DNA of 64,000 nucleotides from Nocardiopsis sp. YSL2 (GTDB lineage: Bacteria; Actinomycetota; Actinomycetes; Streptosporangiales; Streptosporangiaceae): assembly GCF_030555055.1 (NCBI RefSeq), contig NZ_JAMOAO010000001.1:2232001-2296000 (forward strand), written 5' to 3'. Of the stretch, positions 1-9,411 are shown piece after piece (the stretch's first letter is position 1; every line of letters starts with the position of its first letter). The notes below the pieces were generated by a model. The model was given only the letters and a program-made list of their open reading frames with translations, did no database searches and was not told where the DNA came from. The position numbers were made by a program, and so were the translations under genes.

Positions 1-1
1 G

Positions 2-3000
2 GCCGTCGGCGAGCGCATCGCCGAGCAGACCGAGGGCCTGCAGGTGGTCACCGAGGTCATCGGGTCGCTCGACATCGGTGACGCCCAGGTGCGCACGCGC
101 ATCCTGGAGCGGATCAGCGAGGTGATGGGCGGGATCAACCGGGCCCGCGCCACGCTGGAGTCGCGGCGCAAGGAGCTGCTGGCCCTGGAGGGCCGGGCGG
201 AGTTCGCGGCCGAGTTCGCGCTGCTCGGCCAGGCCATCACCGGGGCGCTCGCGGCCGCGGACTCCCCCGATCGGTGCGACGAGCAGCTCGGCCGGATCAT
301 GCTCCAGCTGGAGAACCTGGAGTCGCGCTTCGCCGAGTTCGACGACTTCCTCGCGGAGCTGTCGGACAAGCGGGAGGACGTCTACGAGGCGTTCTCCACC
401 CGCAAGCAGTCGCTGGTCGACGAGCGGGCCCGCCGGGCCGACCGGCTGGCGTCGTCGGCCGCGCGGGTGCTGGAGGGCGTGCACCGCCGGGTCTCGACGC
501 TGTCGACGCAGGAGGACATCAACACCTACTTCGCCTCCGACGCGATGGTCACGCGGCTGCGCCGCACCGTCGAGGAGATGCGCGAGCTCGGCGACACCGT
601 GCGCGCCGAGGAGCTGGACGGGCAGATCCTGGCGGCCCGTCAGGAGGCGGGCCGGGCGCTGCGGGACCGCGCCGACCTGTTCGAGGGCGGTGCGGGCGGG
701 GAGACCATCCGCCTGGGCCGGCACCGGTTCGCGGTCAACACCCAGCCGATCGACCTCACCCTCACCCCGCACCAGGGGGAGATGTCGGTCGCCGTCACCG
801 GCACCGACTTCCGTGCGCCGGTCACCGACGCGGCGTTCCAGGAGACCCGGCACCTGTGGGACCGGCTGCTGGTGTCGGAGAGCGAGGCGGTGTACCGGGC
901 CGAGTACCTGGCCACGTCGATCCTGGGCGCCGCCGAAGAGAACGAGGGCGGCCTGAGCCTGCGGGCTCTGGCCGAGGCGGACGTGCGGTCCGAGGGGTCG
1001 CTGCTGGACATCGTGCGCGGGGTCGCCGAGACGCGCTACGACGAGGGCTACGAGCGGGGCGTGCACGACCACGACGCCGCCCGGATCCTGTCCGCTCTGC
1101 TGCGGCTGCGGACCGGGGCCGGGCTGCTGCGCTACCCCGGGCCCGCGCGCGCGGTCGCCCAGCTGTTCTGGGCCCACGGGACCGACGAGGACCAGCGGGC
1201 CGCCTGGCGCACGCGCGCCGGGTCGCTGGCGCGGGCACGGGAGGTGTTCGGTGCCCGCCGGTCGGCGGCGATCGACGGCCTGCGCGGGGAGCTGGCGCGG
1301 GGTGTGGACGCGTTCCTCACGGAGACCGGGCTGTACCAGGACACCGAGCTGGACCTGGTGGGCGAGTACCTCTTCGAGGAGCTGGCCGCGGACGGCGCGT
1401 CGGAGCGGGGGTTCGTGTCCGGCGCGGGGGCCAGGCTGCTCCTGGACCGGTTCCACCGGGCGCTGGGCAGCGCGCAGGAGACCACGCGCCGAGCCTTCGC
1501 CGAGGACCTGCGCCGGCTGGACGGCGACGTGGCGGCGCGCCACCAGCTGGTGACGGCGTGGCTGGACGCCTTCGCGACCACTCTGGAGGAGGGCTCGTTC
1601 GACGCGGGCGACCTGCCCGAGGCGGCCGTGATCGAGCTGACCGGGCGCGGGGTGGAGCGGTACGAGTCCTCGGCGGCGGTGCACGAGAGGGTGACGGGCC
1701 TGCTCGGCTCGCACCCGCGCGTGCGCGACCGGTCGCTGGAGGTGCGCCTGGACGAGATCCTGCCGCGCACCCGCGCGTTCCGGCAGCGGGACGTACCCGC
1801 CTACCGGGACTTCCAGCGGCGGCGCAACGAGCTGGTGGCCGCCGAGCGCGAACGGCTGCGGCTGGAGGAGTACAAGCCGAAGGTGATGAGCGGGTTCGTC
1901 CGCAACCGGCTGCTGGACGAGTCGTACCTGCCGCTGATCGGCGACAACCTGGCCAAGCAGCTGGGCGCGGCGGGCGACGACAAGCGCACGGACCAGAGCG
2001 GTCTGCTGCTGCTCATCTCCCCGCCGGGGTACGGCAAGACCACGCTGATGGAGTACGTGGCGAGCCGCCTGGGCCTGGTGTTCGTGAAGGTGAACGGACC
2101 GGCCCTGGGGCACGCGGTGACCTCGCTCGACCCGGAGGACGCACCGGACGCCACGTCGCGCCAGGAGGTCGAGAAGATCTCCTTCGCGCTGGAGATGGGC
2201 AGCAACACCATGCTGTACCTCGACGACATCCAGCACACCAATCCGGAGCTGTTGCAGAAGTTCATCTCGCTCTGTGACGGGCAGCGCCGGATGGAGGGCG
2301 TGTGGGAGGGCCGCACGCGCACCTACGACCTGCGGGGCAAGCGGTTCGCGGTGTGCATGGCCGGCAACCCCTACACCGAGCAGGGCCAGCGGTTCCGGAT
2401 CCCGGACATGCTGGCCAACCGCGCCGACGTGTACAACCTGGGCGACGTGCTCTCGGGCAAGGAGGAACTGTTCGCGCTCAGCTACATCGAGAACGCGCTC
2501 ACCTCCAACCCGACCCTGTCGCCGCTGTCGTCACGCGACCGCGAGGACGTGTACACGTTCGTGCGCATGGCCCGGGGCGACGAGTCGGTCGGCACGGACG
2601 AGCTGAAGCACCCCTACTCGGCGACGGAGGTGGAGCGGATCCTGTCGGTCCTGCGCAAGCTGTTGCGGGTGCAGGAGGTCGTGCTGGCCAACAACCGGGC
2701 CTACATCGCCTCGGCCGCCCAGTCCGAGGACGCGCGCTCGGAGCCGCCGTTCCAGTTGCAGGGGTCGTACCGGAACATGAACCGGCTGGCGGAGAAGATC
2801 GTTCCGGTGATGAACGACGCCGAGGTCGAGGCCGTGATCGACGACCACTACCTGGGCGAGGCACAGACCCTGACCTCGGGGGCCGAGGCCAACCTGCTCA
2901 AGCTGGCCGAGTTGCGCGGGGTGATGACCCCGGAGCAGAAGGACCGGTGGGCGCAGGTCAAGGACGGCTTCCTGCGCGGCCGCGCGCTGGGCGGCTCCGA

Positions 3001-3097
3001 GGACGACCCGATGACCCGGGCGATCGGGGCGATGGGGCTGCTCGCCGACCGGGTGGGCTCGATCGGCACCGCCATCGACCGCGCCACCGAGCGGTAG
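2..3097 (+). CDS. AAA+ ATPase of the 'DNA repair ATPase' family, 5'-truncated by the window
   Basis: The reading frame is open from base 2, so the first in-frame GTG (44) is probably internal and the true start lies upstream. The visible part is about 1030 residues. The first ~650 residues are Glu/Arg-rich and predicted helical, like the coiled N-terminal region of the large actinobacterial proteins annotated as DNA repair ATPase (DUF3686-containing). A P-loop follows at about residue 675 (PPGYGKTT) and a Walker B at about 740 (MLYLDDIQ), then an AAA+ C-terminal half. Family proteins are usually much longer, fitting truncation at the window edge. The DNA-repair role is a family label only; nothing in the sequence proves it. 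A perfect hairpin terminates transcription after the gene. Confidence 0.8.
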   Translation, partial: AVGERIAEQTEGLQVVTEVIGSLDIGDAQVRTRILERISEVMGGINRARATLESRRKELLALEGRAEFAAEFALLGQAITGALAAADSPDRCDEQLGRIMLQLENLESRFAEFDDFLAELSDKREDVYEAFSTRKQSLVDERARRADRLASSAARVLEGVHRRVSTLSTQEDINTYFASDAMVTRLRRTVEEMRELGDTVRAEELDGQILAARQEAGRALRDRADLFEGGAGGETIRLGRHRFAVNTQPIDLTLTPHQGEMSVAVTGTDFRAPVTDAAFQETRHLWDRLLVSESEAVYRAEYLATSILGAAEENEGGLSLRALAEADVRSEGSLLDIVRGVAETRYDEGYERGVHDHDAARILSALLRLRTGAGLLRYPGPARAVAQLFWAHGTDEDQRAAWRTRAGSLARAREVFGARRSAAIDGLRGELARGVDAFLTETGLYQDTELDLVGEYLFEELAADGASERGFVSGAGARLLLDRFHRALGSAQETTRRAFAEDLRRLDGDVAARHQLVTAWLDAFATTLEEGSFDAGDLPEAAVIELTGRGVERYESSAAVHERVTGLLGSHPRVRDRSLEVRLDEILPRTRAFRQRDVPAYRDFQRRRNELVAAERERLRLEEYKPKVMSGFVRNRLLDESYLPLIGDNLAKQLGAAGDDKRTDQSGLLLLISPPGYGKTTLMEYVASRLGLVFVKVNGPALGHAVTSLDPEDAPDATSRQEVEKISFALEMGSNTMLYLDDIQHTNPELLQKFISLCDGQRRMEGVWEGRTRTYDLRGKRFAVCMAGNPYTEQGQRFRIPDMLANRADVYNLGDVLSGKEELFALSYIENALTSNPTLSPLSSRDREDVYTFVRMARGDESVGTDELKHPYSATEVERILSVLRKLLRVQEVVLANNRAYIASAAQSEDARSEPPFQLQGSYRNMNRLAEKIVPVMNDAEVEAVIDDHYLGEAQTLTSGAEANLLKLAELRGVMTPEQKDRWAQVKDGFLRGRALGGSEDDPMTRAIGAMGLLADRVGSIGTAIDRATER

Positions 3098-3159
3098 CCG
3101 GACCGGGGAGACCGGGGAGCCCCGCGTGCCCGGGCGACCCGGTGGACCCGCCGGTGGAG

Positions 3160-3187
3160 GGCCGCCGTCCCGTGCGGGACGGCGGCC
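3160..3187. terminator. Bidirectional hairpin terminator
   Basis: A perfect 12-bp stem (GGCCGCCGTCCC / GGGACGGCGGCC) with a GTGC loop lies between the convergent ends of the AAA+ ATPase gene and the SUFU gene. It has no clear U tract, as is common in actinomycetes. Confidence 0.75.
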
Positions 3188-3193
3188 TTCGGC

Positions 3194-3796
3194 TCAGATG
3201 CGGACGGGCTCGCGCCCGGGGTCCGTGATCATCTTCGGGTCGCGGTCGCGCAGGAGCGCCATGAGGGGGGCGACCGTGTCGGCCTTCTGGGCCTCCTCGC
3301 CCTCCTCCGCCAGGAGCCCGACGATCTGGAAGAACAGCACGAGCCCGTTGTCGGTGTCCAGGAACCGCAGGTCGACGTCGGGGACGATCGCGAGCGAGGT
3401 CATGTCGCCGTTGGCCGGGTCGCCGCCCAGCGGCGAGGGGGTGACGATCCAGTGGCCGACGTCCAGGTCGACTCCGGCGAGGAAGCGGTCGGCCAGGGCG
3501 TGCAGTACGCGCAGGATCCAGGCGGGAACGGACGTCTCGTCGGGCTCGCGCGGGATCCGGCAGGTGAACTCGAAGCCGGCGCCGGAGACGGCGGACTGCT
3601 CGCTGGTCTTCTCCCCCAGCTCGGTCAGGCCGAAGGTGACCAGCAGCCAGTGCCCCTCGAGCGGGTAGGCGAGGACCCCGTCGAGGCCGTCCTTGTCCCC
3701 GTCCGCGGCGAACTGGACGGTCAGCGGTTCGACGCCGGGGTAGCGCTCGGCCCACCCCTCGTAGATCCGGACGAGCCCGGGCAGCAGCTCCAGCAT
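3194..3796 (-). CDS. Suppressor-of-fused (SUFU) domain protein
   Basis: A 200-aa soluble protein resembling bacterial SUFU-domain proteins: N-terminal MLELLPGLVRIYEGW, central HWLLVTFGLTEL, then an acidic core with VPAWILRVLHALADRF. The ATG at 3796 is preferred over the longer frame from 3841 because a GGGGGGCC stretch sits just upstream at ribosome-site distance. Bacterial SUFU proteins have unknown function; several are linked to polymorphic toxin immunity, but here the neighbours (AAA+ ATPase, zinc-ribbon protein) give no such context. It is probably monocistronic and ends against a shared terminator. Confidence 0.75.
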   Translation of the reverse strand: MLELLPGLVRIYEGWAERYPGVEPLTVQFAADGDKDGLDGVLAYPLEGHWLLVTFGLTELGEKTSEQSAVSGAGFEFTCRIPREPDETSVPAWILRVLHALADRFLAGVDLDVGHWIVTPSPLGGDPANGDMTSLAIVPDVDLRFLDTDNGLVLFFQIVGLLAEEGEEAQKADTVAPLMALLRDRDPKMITDPGREPVRI

Positions 3797-3895
3797 GGTG
3801 TCGTGGCCCCCCACATCAGGTGTTCGTGCACGTCCGAGCATAGAAGCGCGCGGCGGGCGCCGGTGACACCGATCCGTCCAGCGGTGCCGAGGGCC

Positions 3896-4594
3896 TCAGA
3901 TCTCGCAGGCCAGCCGCCATCCGCCCTCGTCGTACACCCAGTACTCGCCGCCGCCGTCCAGGGACTGGTACTCGGCGCCGATCGGGAGTTCGGTCACCTC
4001 TCCCGCCTGCGCGGCCACCCGCAGCAGGTCGGCGGCCAGCCAGTAGGCGTGGTGCGCCGCCTCGGACTCCCACCGCACGGGTTCCAGCGCGGTCCAGTAG
4101 TGGCCGTCGGGGTCGAACCGCGACGACCACGCGTCGTCGCTGGGACACGCCCAGTCCAGGGGGCGGTACACGGTCCCGGGGGCCAGGCCCGCGTCGGCGA
4201 ACTCGCGCCGCGCGCCGCAGACCGGGCAGGGTCCGGGGTCCAGGGGCGCGAAGCGGGACATCAGCCAGTGCAGGTCGATGGTGCTGTGCTCGCGGGCCAC
4301 GGGGACGTCGTCACCGGCCGCCGCGCCCGGGTACCCGCAGTCGGGGCAGCGGGGCTCCGGGGGGCGGCGGCCCCCGCCCGGGGTCCGGGCCCCCGGCCAG
4401 CCCGACGGCCACAGTCCGCCGCAGCGCGGGCACCGGTACTGGTGGCGGCGCGGACCGGCGCGACCGGGCACGGGCCGGGGCGCGGCCTCTCGCCGCGCCC
4501 GTGCCTCCTGGGCACCGCGGCGTTCGTCGTCCGCCTCCTCGGGGCCGCCCTCGTAGGGACCGGTGGCGGGGTCCCCGGACACGCGCCTGACCAT
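3896..4594 (-). CDS. Zinc-ribbon protein of unknown function
   Basis: A 232-aa protein with three CxxC knuckles: CPRCGGLW, CPDCGYP and CPVCGARR, enough for one or two zinc ribbons. The C-terminal half carries an aromatic-rich segment (EYQSLDGGGEYWVYDEGGW). The N-terminal ~45 residues are charged and low-complexity. The frame is open to 4690, but the ATG at 4594 is a more natural start because residues before it look like non-coding Arg/Pro translation. I do not recognise the family; a nucleic-acid or immunity-like role is conceivable but unsupported. Confidence 0.65.
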   Translation of the reverse strand: MVRRVSGDPATGPYEGGPEEADDERRGAQEARARREAAPRPVPGRAGPRRHQYRCPRCGGLWPSGWPGARTPGGGRRPPEPRCPDCGYPGAAAGDDVPVAREHSTIDLHWLMSRFAPLDPGPCPVCGARREFADAGLAPGTVYRPLDWACPSDDAWSSRFDPDGHYWTALEPVRWESEAAHHAYWLAADLLRVAAQAGEVTELPIGAEYQSLDGGGEYWVYDEGGWRLACEI

Positions 4595-4924
4595 GGCTCC
4601 ATCATCCCTCGTGGTGCGCGCGCAGGCCAAGGCCCCGGCACGGTGACGGCTCCGGCTCCGGGAGGTCCCCGCCGGTCGCGGCGGGCGCATCCGGGTGCGT
4701 GCCCGGCGACGGCGGGTCAGAGTTTCGGGAGCGGTTCCATCCTCCGTCAGGGAAGTCCGGTATACCTACACAGCAGGCTTTCTGTCTCTCATGCGTGAGT
4801 TTGTCGACACAAGTCGCTCCCAGTGCTGGCGTCTCCTACTACCGGGTAGTAACATTGACTTGTTACTAGTCGGTAGATCCGCGTGTACAGACACCGCGGC
4901 CAGGGACACACAGCGGAGCTGTCC
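4595..4924. other. Divergent intergenic region upstream of fadE5
   Basis: About 330 bases between the zinc-ribbon gene (minus) and the acyl-CoA dehydrogenase (plus). It holds the paired operator at 4837-4876 and a short TGTCGACA palindrome near 4803. No gene was recognised. Confidence 0.6.
4837..4876 (+). promoter_or_regulatory. Paired palindromic operator over a TTGACT promoter box
   Basis: A perfect 15-bp palindrome with a central G, TACTACCGGGTAGTA, occupies 4837-4851. The overlapping site CTACCGGGTAGTAAC (4839-4853) recurs inverted as GTTACTAGTCGGTAG (4862-4876), matching 13 of 15 positions. The 8-bp spacer carries a -35-like TTGACT at 4855-4860. Two inverted sites over a -35 box are typical of TetR-type repression. 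The regulator itself is not encoded in the visible neighbourhood. Confidence 0.6.
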
Positions 4925-6742
4925 ATGACGCATTACAAGAGCAACCTGCGCGACATCGAGTTCAACCTCTTCGAACTCTTCAACCGCCAGGACGTACTGG
5001 GCAAGGGCCCCTTCCAAGAGCTCGACGAGGAGACCGCACGGACCATCCTCGGCGAGGTCAACCGCCTGGCCACGGGCGTCGTCGCCGAGTCCTTCGAGGA
5101 CGCGGACCGCAACCCGCCGGTCTTCGACCCCAAGACCAACACCGTCGCGATCCCCGAGAGCCTGAAGAAGTCGTACCAGGCCTACATGGACGCCGGCTGG
5201 TACAACCTCGACCTCCCCCCGGAGCTGGACGGCCTGGGCGCCCCCCGCTCCCTGGTGTGGTCCGCCGCCGAGCTCATCCTCGGCTCGAACCCCGCCGTCC
5301 ACATGTACTCCGCCGGCCCGGGCTTCGCGAGCATCCTCTTCGCCGAGGGCAACGAGAAGCAGAAGGAGTTCGCCAAGCTCGCCATCGAGCGCGGCTGGGG
5401 CGCCACCATGGTCCTGACCGAGCCGGACGCCGGCTCGGACGTCGGCGCGGGCCGCACCAAGGCCACCGACCAGGGCGACGGCACCTGGCACATCGAGGGC
5501 GTGAAGCGCTTCATCACCTCGGCCGAGCAGGACATGACCGAGAACATCTTCCACCTGGTGCTGGCGCGCCCCGAGGGCGCCGGCCCCGGCACCAAGGGCC
5601 TCTCGCTCTACCTGGTCCCGAAGTACCTGGTCAACGAGGACGGTTCGCTCGGTGAGCGCAACGGCGCCTACGTGACCAACGTCGAGCACAAGATGGGCCT
5701 CAAGGCCTCCACCACCTGCGAGCTGACCTTCGGCGACAAGCACCCCGCCATCGGCTACCTCGTCGGCGACAAGCACGACGGCATCCGCCAGATGTTCCTC
5801 ATCATCGAGTACGCGCGCATGATGGTCGGGACGAAGGCGATCGCCACGCTCTCCACCGGCTACCTCAACGCGCTGGAGTACGCCAAGGAGCGGGTGCAGG
5901 GCAACGACCTGGCCGGGGACAAGAACTCCCCCAAGGTCACCATCACCCACCACCCGGACGTGCGCCGCAGCCTCATGACGCAGAAGGCCTACGTCGAGGC
6001 CATGCGCTCGCTGGTGATCTACACCGCCACGCAGCAGGACGCGATCCAGATCGCCAAGGACGCCGGTGAGGACGTCACCGAGCTGGAGGCCATGAACGAC
6101 CTCCTGCTGCCGATCGTCAAGGGCGTGGGCTCCGAGCGCTCCTACGCGCTGCTCGCCGAGTCCCTCCAGACCCTGGGCGGTTCCGGGTTCCTGCAGGAGT
6201 ACCCGATCGAGCAGTACATCCGCGACGCCAAGATCGACACCCTCTACGAGGGCACCACCGCGATCCAGGCGCAGGACTTCTTCTTCCGCAAGATCGTCCG
6301 CAACGGCGGCGCGGCGCTGGGCAAGCTCGCCGGCGAGATCAAGGACTTCGCCCAGAGCGAGGCCGGCAACGGCCAGCTCAAGGAGGAGCGCGCGCTGCTC
6401 CTGGAGGCCGCCGAGAACGTCGAGGAGATGGTCGGCCTCATGGTCGGCCACGCGATGGCCGCCGCCGAGGACAAGCGTGAGCTGTACAAGGTGGGCCTGA
6501 ACTCCACCCGTCTGCTCTTCGCCTTCGGCGACGTCGTCCTCGCCTGGCTGCTGCTGCGCCAGGCCGAGGTCGCGCTGACCAAGGTCGACGGCGCCGACGC
6601 CGCGGACAAGGACTTCTACACCGGCAAGATCGCCGCCGCGCGCTTCTTCGCCGACCAGTTCCTGCCGCGCCTGGCCGCCGAGCTCAAGATCGCCCAGGGC
6701 GTGAACCTGGACCTGATGGACGTGCCCGAGTCCGCCTTCTAG
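4925..6742 (+). CDS. fadE5: Acyl-CoA dehydrogenase, FadE5-like
   Basis: A 605-aa flavoprotein expected to oxidise acyl-CoA to trans-2-enoyl-CoA in fatty-acid beta-oxidation, in the cytoplasm. Order: N-terminal helical domain starting [18 protein letters not shown], middle beta domain with [13 protein letters not shown] (acyl-CoA dehydrogenase signature), C-terminal helical domain with [20 protein letters not shown], then a ~120-residue extra C-terminal domain (Acyl-CoA_dh_C type). Length and N-terminus match mycobacterial FadE5 (about 611 aa). The ATG at 4925 is chosen over 4883 because homologues start at the equivalent of MTHYKSN. It is monocistronic, with an operator upstream and a hairpin terminator downstream. 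Confidence 0.9.
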   Translation: MTHYKSNLRDIEFNLFELFNRQDVLGKGPFQELDEETARTILGEVNRLATGVVAESFEDADRNPPVFDPKTNTVAIPESLKKSYQAYMDAGWYNLDLPPELDGLGAPRSLVWSAAELILGSNPAVHMYSAGPGFASILFAEGNEKQKEFAKLAIERGWGATMVLTEPDAGSDVGAGRTKATDQGDGTWHIEGVKRFITSAEQDMTENIFHLVLARPEGAGPGTKGLSLYLVPKYLVNEDGSLGERNGAYVTNVEHKMGLKASTTCELTFGDKHPAIGYLVGDKHDGIRQMFLIIEYARMMVGTKAIATLSTGYLNALEYAKERVQGNDLAGDKNSPKVTITHHPDVRRSLMTQKAYVEAMRSLVIYTATQQDAIQIAKDAGEDVTELEAMNDLLLPIVKGVGSERSYALLAESLQTLGGSGFLQEYPIEQYIRDAKIDTLYEGTTAIQAQDFFFRKIVRNGGAALGKLAGEIKDFAQSEAGNGQLKEERALLLEAAENVEEMVGLMVGHAMAAAEDKRELYKVGLNSTRLLFAFGDVVLAWLLLRQAEVALTKVDGADAADKDFYTGKIAAARFFADQFLPRLAAELKIAQGVNLDLMDVPESAF

Positions 6743-6778
6743 GGACCGCGTCCCAGGAGGACGGCACGACGACGTGAC

Positions 6779-6808
6779 GGGCGGGACGGCCTTCGGGCCG
6801 CCCCGCCC
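6779..6808 (+). terminator. Terminator of the acyl-CoA dehydrogenase gene
   Basis: A 13-bp stem with one A-C mismatch (GGGCGGGACGGCC / GGCCGCCCCGCCC) closed by a stable TTCG tetraloop, 37 bases past the stop codon. Confidence 0.75.
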
Positions 6809-6848
6809 GTTCCCGTGCACGATCGACGGACCGCGGGCGTAGCCCGGG

Positions 6849-7001
6849 TCAGGCGGTCGGGGACCAGACGAAGGGCGTCGTGGTGGTGACGGGCCGCAGG
6901 CCCAGACGGCGCAGGATCGGTGCCTCGACACCGCCGGGGAGAGGCCCCGGCACGCCCCGCGTCCGCTCGTCGAAGGCCCCGGGCCAGCCGGCGTCGCTCA
7001 T
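6849..7001 (-). CDS. Possible 50-aa ORF downstream of the SnoaL-like gene
   Basis: An ATG-to-TGA frame of 51 codons beginning 18 bases after the SnoaL-like stop on the same strand. The peptide (MSDAGWPGAFDERTRG... ending TTPFVWSPTA) has no recognisable domain, and its ribosome site is weak. It could be a small co-transcribed gene or a chance ORF. Confidence 0.3.
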   Translation of the reverse strand: MSDAGWPGAFDERTRGVPGPLPGGVEAPILRRLGLRPVTTTTPFVWSPTA

Positions 7002-7019
7002 GACCGGACACGAGGGTCT

Positions 7020-7442
7020 TCACGGCCCCGACGGGTCGGTCCCACCGGACAGCTGCCGCATCATGCCCGCGGCGTCCGAGACGACCCAGTACTCCGCGAA
7101 GCGGCCGTCGGCGACCCGGAAGACGTCGCTGCCCACGAGCGAGGCCGGTGTCCCGGGCGCGGCGTCCGCGCCGGGGATCCCGCCCCGGTAGGAGCCGTGG
7201 AAGGTCCAGTGGGCGGCGACCATACCGTCGCCGATCACCGGGCCCACGTCCAGGACGGTGCGGATGTCGTCGAAGTACTCGTGCGAGCGCCGGACCTGCT
7301 CGACCGCCCCGGCGGGTCCGTGGACGTCGAATCCGGGCCAGTGCCCGACGAAGTCGGGGGCGAGGATGTGGTCGACGACGTCGAAGTCGCCCGACCACAC
7401 CTCGAAGAGCCAGCGGCGGTAGAGGGTCTCGATCTCGTGCAT
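7020..7442 (-). CDS. SnoaL-like / NTF2-fold ester-cyclase family protein
   Basis: A 140-aa single-domain protein with the SnoaL-like pattern: LYRRWLFEVWSGDFDVVDHI, DFVGHWPG, then AAHWTFHGSYRGGIPG and VFRVADGRFAEYWVVSD. The alpha+beta barrel fold is shared by polyketide cyclases and many unassigned actinobacterial enzymes, and there is no biosynthetic cluster here to fix a substrate. The ATG at 7442 has a GGGGGG ribosome site. It lies downstream of the MFS gene on the same strand with an ~90-base gap, so co-transcription is possible. Confidence 0.75.
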   Translation of the reverse strand: MHEIETLYRRWLFEVWSGDFDVVDHILAPDFVGHWPGFDVHGPAGAVEQVRRSHEYFDDIRTVLDVGPVIGDGMVAAHWTFHGSYRGGIPGADAAPGTPASLVGSDVFRVADGRFAEYWVVSDAAGMMRQLSGGTDPSGP

Positions 7443-7532
7443 ACCCCCCGCCTACCCACATCCGCGCGGGCGGCACCGGGCCGGGCCGAGGGGGCGACGG
7501 ACCACCGTCGCCCCCGAAGGTGCGCGGGATCG

Positions 7533-8819
7533 CTAGGCGCGCGAGCGGCGCAGGATGAAGACGTAGAGCACGACCGTCGCGCACACCGTCGTCGCGCAGA
7601 TCGGCACGAACGCGAGCTGGAACGCGGTCGGCCCCTCGGGGAGCGCCTGGAGGACGGCCCCGGCGAGCACCGTGCAGACCACGGCGGTCGTGAAGCCGGA
7701 CATGTTGACCAGGCCGGAGGCCACACCGGTCCGGCTGGCCGGGATGCCGTCGCGCGCGAAGTCGAAGGAGACGGTGGGCGCGAGGGTCTGCCCGATCGCG
7801 CTGACCGCGAGCACCCCGATGCCGACCGCCAGGGGCGCGCCGCCCGGCCAGACGACCAGCAGCAGCCAGCCCAGGCTCAGCGCGGTCCCCAGGGTGAGCG
7901 CGAGGCCGCCGCGCACGTTCGGGTTGCGGCCGATCAGCACCCCGACGAACGGCGCCACCCACAGCCCGCCCGCGGCCAGCACGGTCAGGGTCACCGCGGC
8001 CGTGCCCTCGGACAGCCCCAGGCCGCCCACGAGGAAGGGGTAGCCCCACAGCACCATCATCATCGTGAAGGGCGCCATGACGGCCGCGTGGTGCGCCATA
8101 CCGATGCGCGGCCCCCGGGCCGCCAGAGCCTCTCTGAGCGCCGCCCAGAGGGAGATGGGCGCGGCGATGGTGGCGTGCCCGCCGGCGCCGGCCGGGCGGT
8201 CTCGGACGACCAGGAGCACGAGCAGCGCCATCAGGGCGGTCAGACCGGCGGTGGCCAGGAAGGCGGCCTCCCAGCCGAACCCGCCCAGGGCCCACGCCAG
8301 CGGCGCCGCGCTGGCCACCTGCCCGGTGCCGCCGACCACGCCGGTGAGCCCGCTGACCAGGGCGTAGCGCGAGCGCGGGAACCACAGTGCGGCGAGCCGG
8401 ATGACGTTGAGGAACACCAGGGCGTCGCCGAGCCCGATGAGGAACCGTCCGGCGACCGCCAGCTCCACGACGGGCGCGAGGGCGAAGAGCCCGGCGCCGA
8501 GCGTCATCGCGGCCATGCCGATGCCGAGCGTGAAGCGCGGGCCCAGGCGGTCGGCGAGCAGTCCCGCGGGCACCTGGAGCAGGACGTAGACGAGGAGCTG
8601 GAGCATCGGCAGCAGGGAGAGCAGCGCCGGGCCGGCGTCGAACCGGGCCTGGGCCTCCAGCGCCGCCACCCCGAGACCGTTGCGGTGCAGCATGGCCAGG
8701 AAGTAGCCGGCCACCGCCACGGCCCAGACGAGCCAGGCGCGCGTTCCCCCGGTGGGTTCGGCGTTCTTCACGCCCGCGCTTGTCCCGTCACCGGATGTCT
8801 CGGGCTGCGTCTGCGTCAC
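7533..8819 (-). CDS. MFS transporter
   Basis: A 428-aa integral membrane protein with about 12 hydrophobic segments. The first runs from AWLVWAVAVAGYFLAML (about residue 28). The loop between helices 2 and 3 carries the MFS signature QVPAGLLADRLGPR, and a charged central loop (VVRDRPAGAGG) separates two six-helix bundles. The substrate cannot be told from sequence. GTG start at 8819, with GAGGAG 9 bases upstream. The N-terminal ~27 residues are a polar cytoplasmic tail. The promoter presumably lies in the AT-rich region upstream. Confidence 0.85.
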   Translation of the reverse strand: MTQTQPETSGDGTSAGVKNAEPTGGTRAWLVWAVAVAGYFLAMLHRNGLGVAALEAQARFDAGPALLSLLPMLQLLVYVLLQVPAGLLADRLGPRFTLGIGMAAMTLGAGLFALAPVVELAVAGRFLIGLGDALVFLNVIRLAALWFPRSRYALVSGLTGVVGGTGQVASAAPLAWALGGFGWEAAFLATAGLTALMALLVLLVVRDRPAGAGGHATIAAPISLWAALREALAARGPRIGMAHHAAVMAPFTMMMVLWGYPFLVGGLGLSEGTAAVTLTVLAAGGLWVAPFVGVLIGRNPNVRGGLALTLGTALSLGWLLLVVWPGGAPLAVGIGVLAVSAIGQTLAPTVSFDFARDGIPASRTGVASGLVNMSGFTTAVVCTVLAGAVLQALPEGPTAFQLAFVPICATTVCATVVLYVFILRRSRA

Positions 8820-8981
8820 GCGCTGCTTCTCTCCTCGGGGATCTCTCCTGGTACTTCGCCCACAAGTGTCCCCCCATCGGACGAACGCCCCTTACACCGG
8901 GGTGAGCGGGAGCGCAAAACCGCCCGCCGCCCTCGGCACGGCAAGAGGTCTGGACCACGCAAAGACCCCGTCGCCCCAGGT

Positions 8982-9043
8982 CAAGGGTTCGCAAGCTGCG
9001 CAAAGTGACCGTAAGTGACACTGGACGTGCCAAGGGTTCGCAA
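8982..9043 (+). repeat. 13-bp direct repeat CAAGGGTTCGCAA, two copies
   Basis: Identical CAAGGGTTCGCAA at 8982-8994 and 9031-9043, 49 bases apart start to start. Both copies lie in the MFS upstream region, and the spacing puts them roughly on one face of the helix five turns apart. They could be activator or repressor sites. Confidence 0.5.
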
Positions 9044-9204
9044 AACAGGTGATGCTGGCGACAGCCCCAGGTGAACCGGAGACTGATTTTTCAACGAGAA
9101 CACCTCGAACACACAGACGAAAACAATGCTGTGAACTGGTAGTTCACCGATCAACCCGATCGATACCCTTTCGTTAAATGTGATATGCGCCACATCTTGA
9201 AGTC

Positions 9205-9235
9205 TCGACTGCGAGGGGTGAGTTACTGCTAGCAT
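9205..9235 (+). promoter_or_regulatory. Candidate promoter for the 9412 gene
   Basis: TCGACT (9205-9210), then 19 bases, then extended -10 TGC-TAGCAT (9227-9235). The TAnnnT -10 fits the main vegetative sigma factor. About 180 bases separate it from the proposed start codon. Confidence 0.35.
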
Positions 9236-9411
9236 CCGGAGCGCAAAGGATAACTACGAGGTAACGACATCGTTCACACCTCGCCAACCTTTGCCGAGGA
9301 AGCACTCCGGACCGCTCCGGCCGGGTGAGCCCCTCGCACCGCGGCGTCGTGGCCGCAACAAGCGCACACGGTCAGTACCGCGGACACCCTAGACACCCAC
9401 TGGAGACGACC

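Larger units (their letters stand above)
8820..9411. other. AT-rich divergent intergenic region
   Basis: About 590 bases separate the MFS gene (minus) from a small unknown gene (plus). The section 9050-9300 is clearly richer in A/T than the surroundings. It contains a 13-bp direct repeat and a candidate plus-strand promoter, listed separately. A minus-strand frame at 8981-9235 has no support as a gene. Confidence 0.6.

Noticed and set aside
4766..6931. 721-aa minus-strand ORF opposite the acyl-CoA dehydrogenase
   Set aside because: Antisense shadow created by GC-rich third positions; composition is Leu/Gly/Val repeats with no domain, and the sense protein is a clear FadE5 homologue.
8981..9235. 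84-codon minus-strand frame in the AT-rich region
   Set aside because: No ribosome site and no similarity to any family I know; the region looks regulatory.
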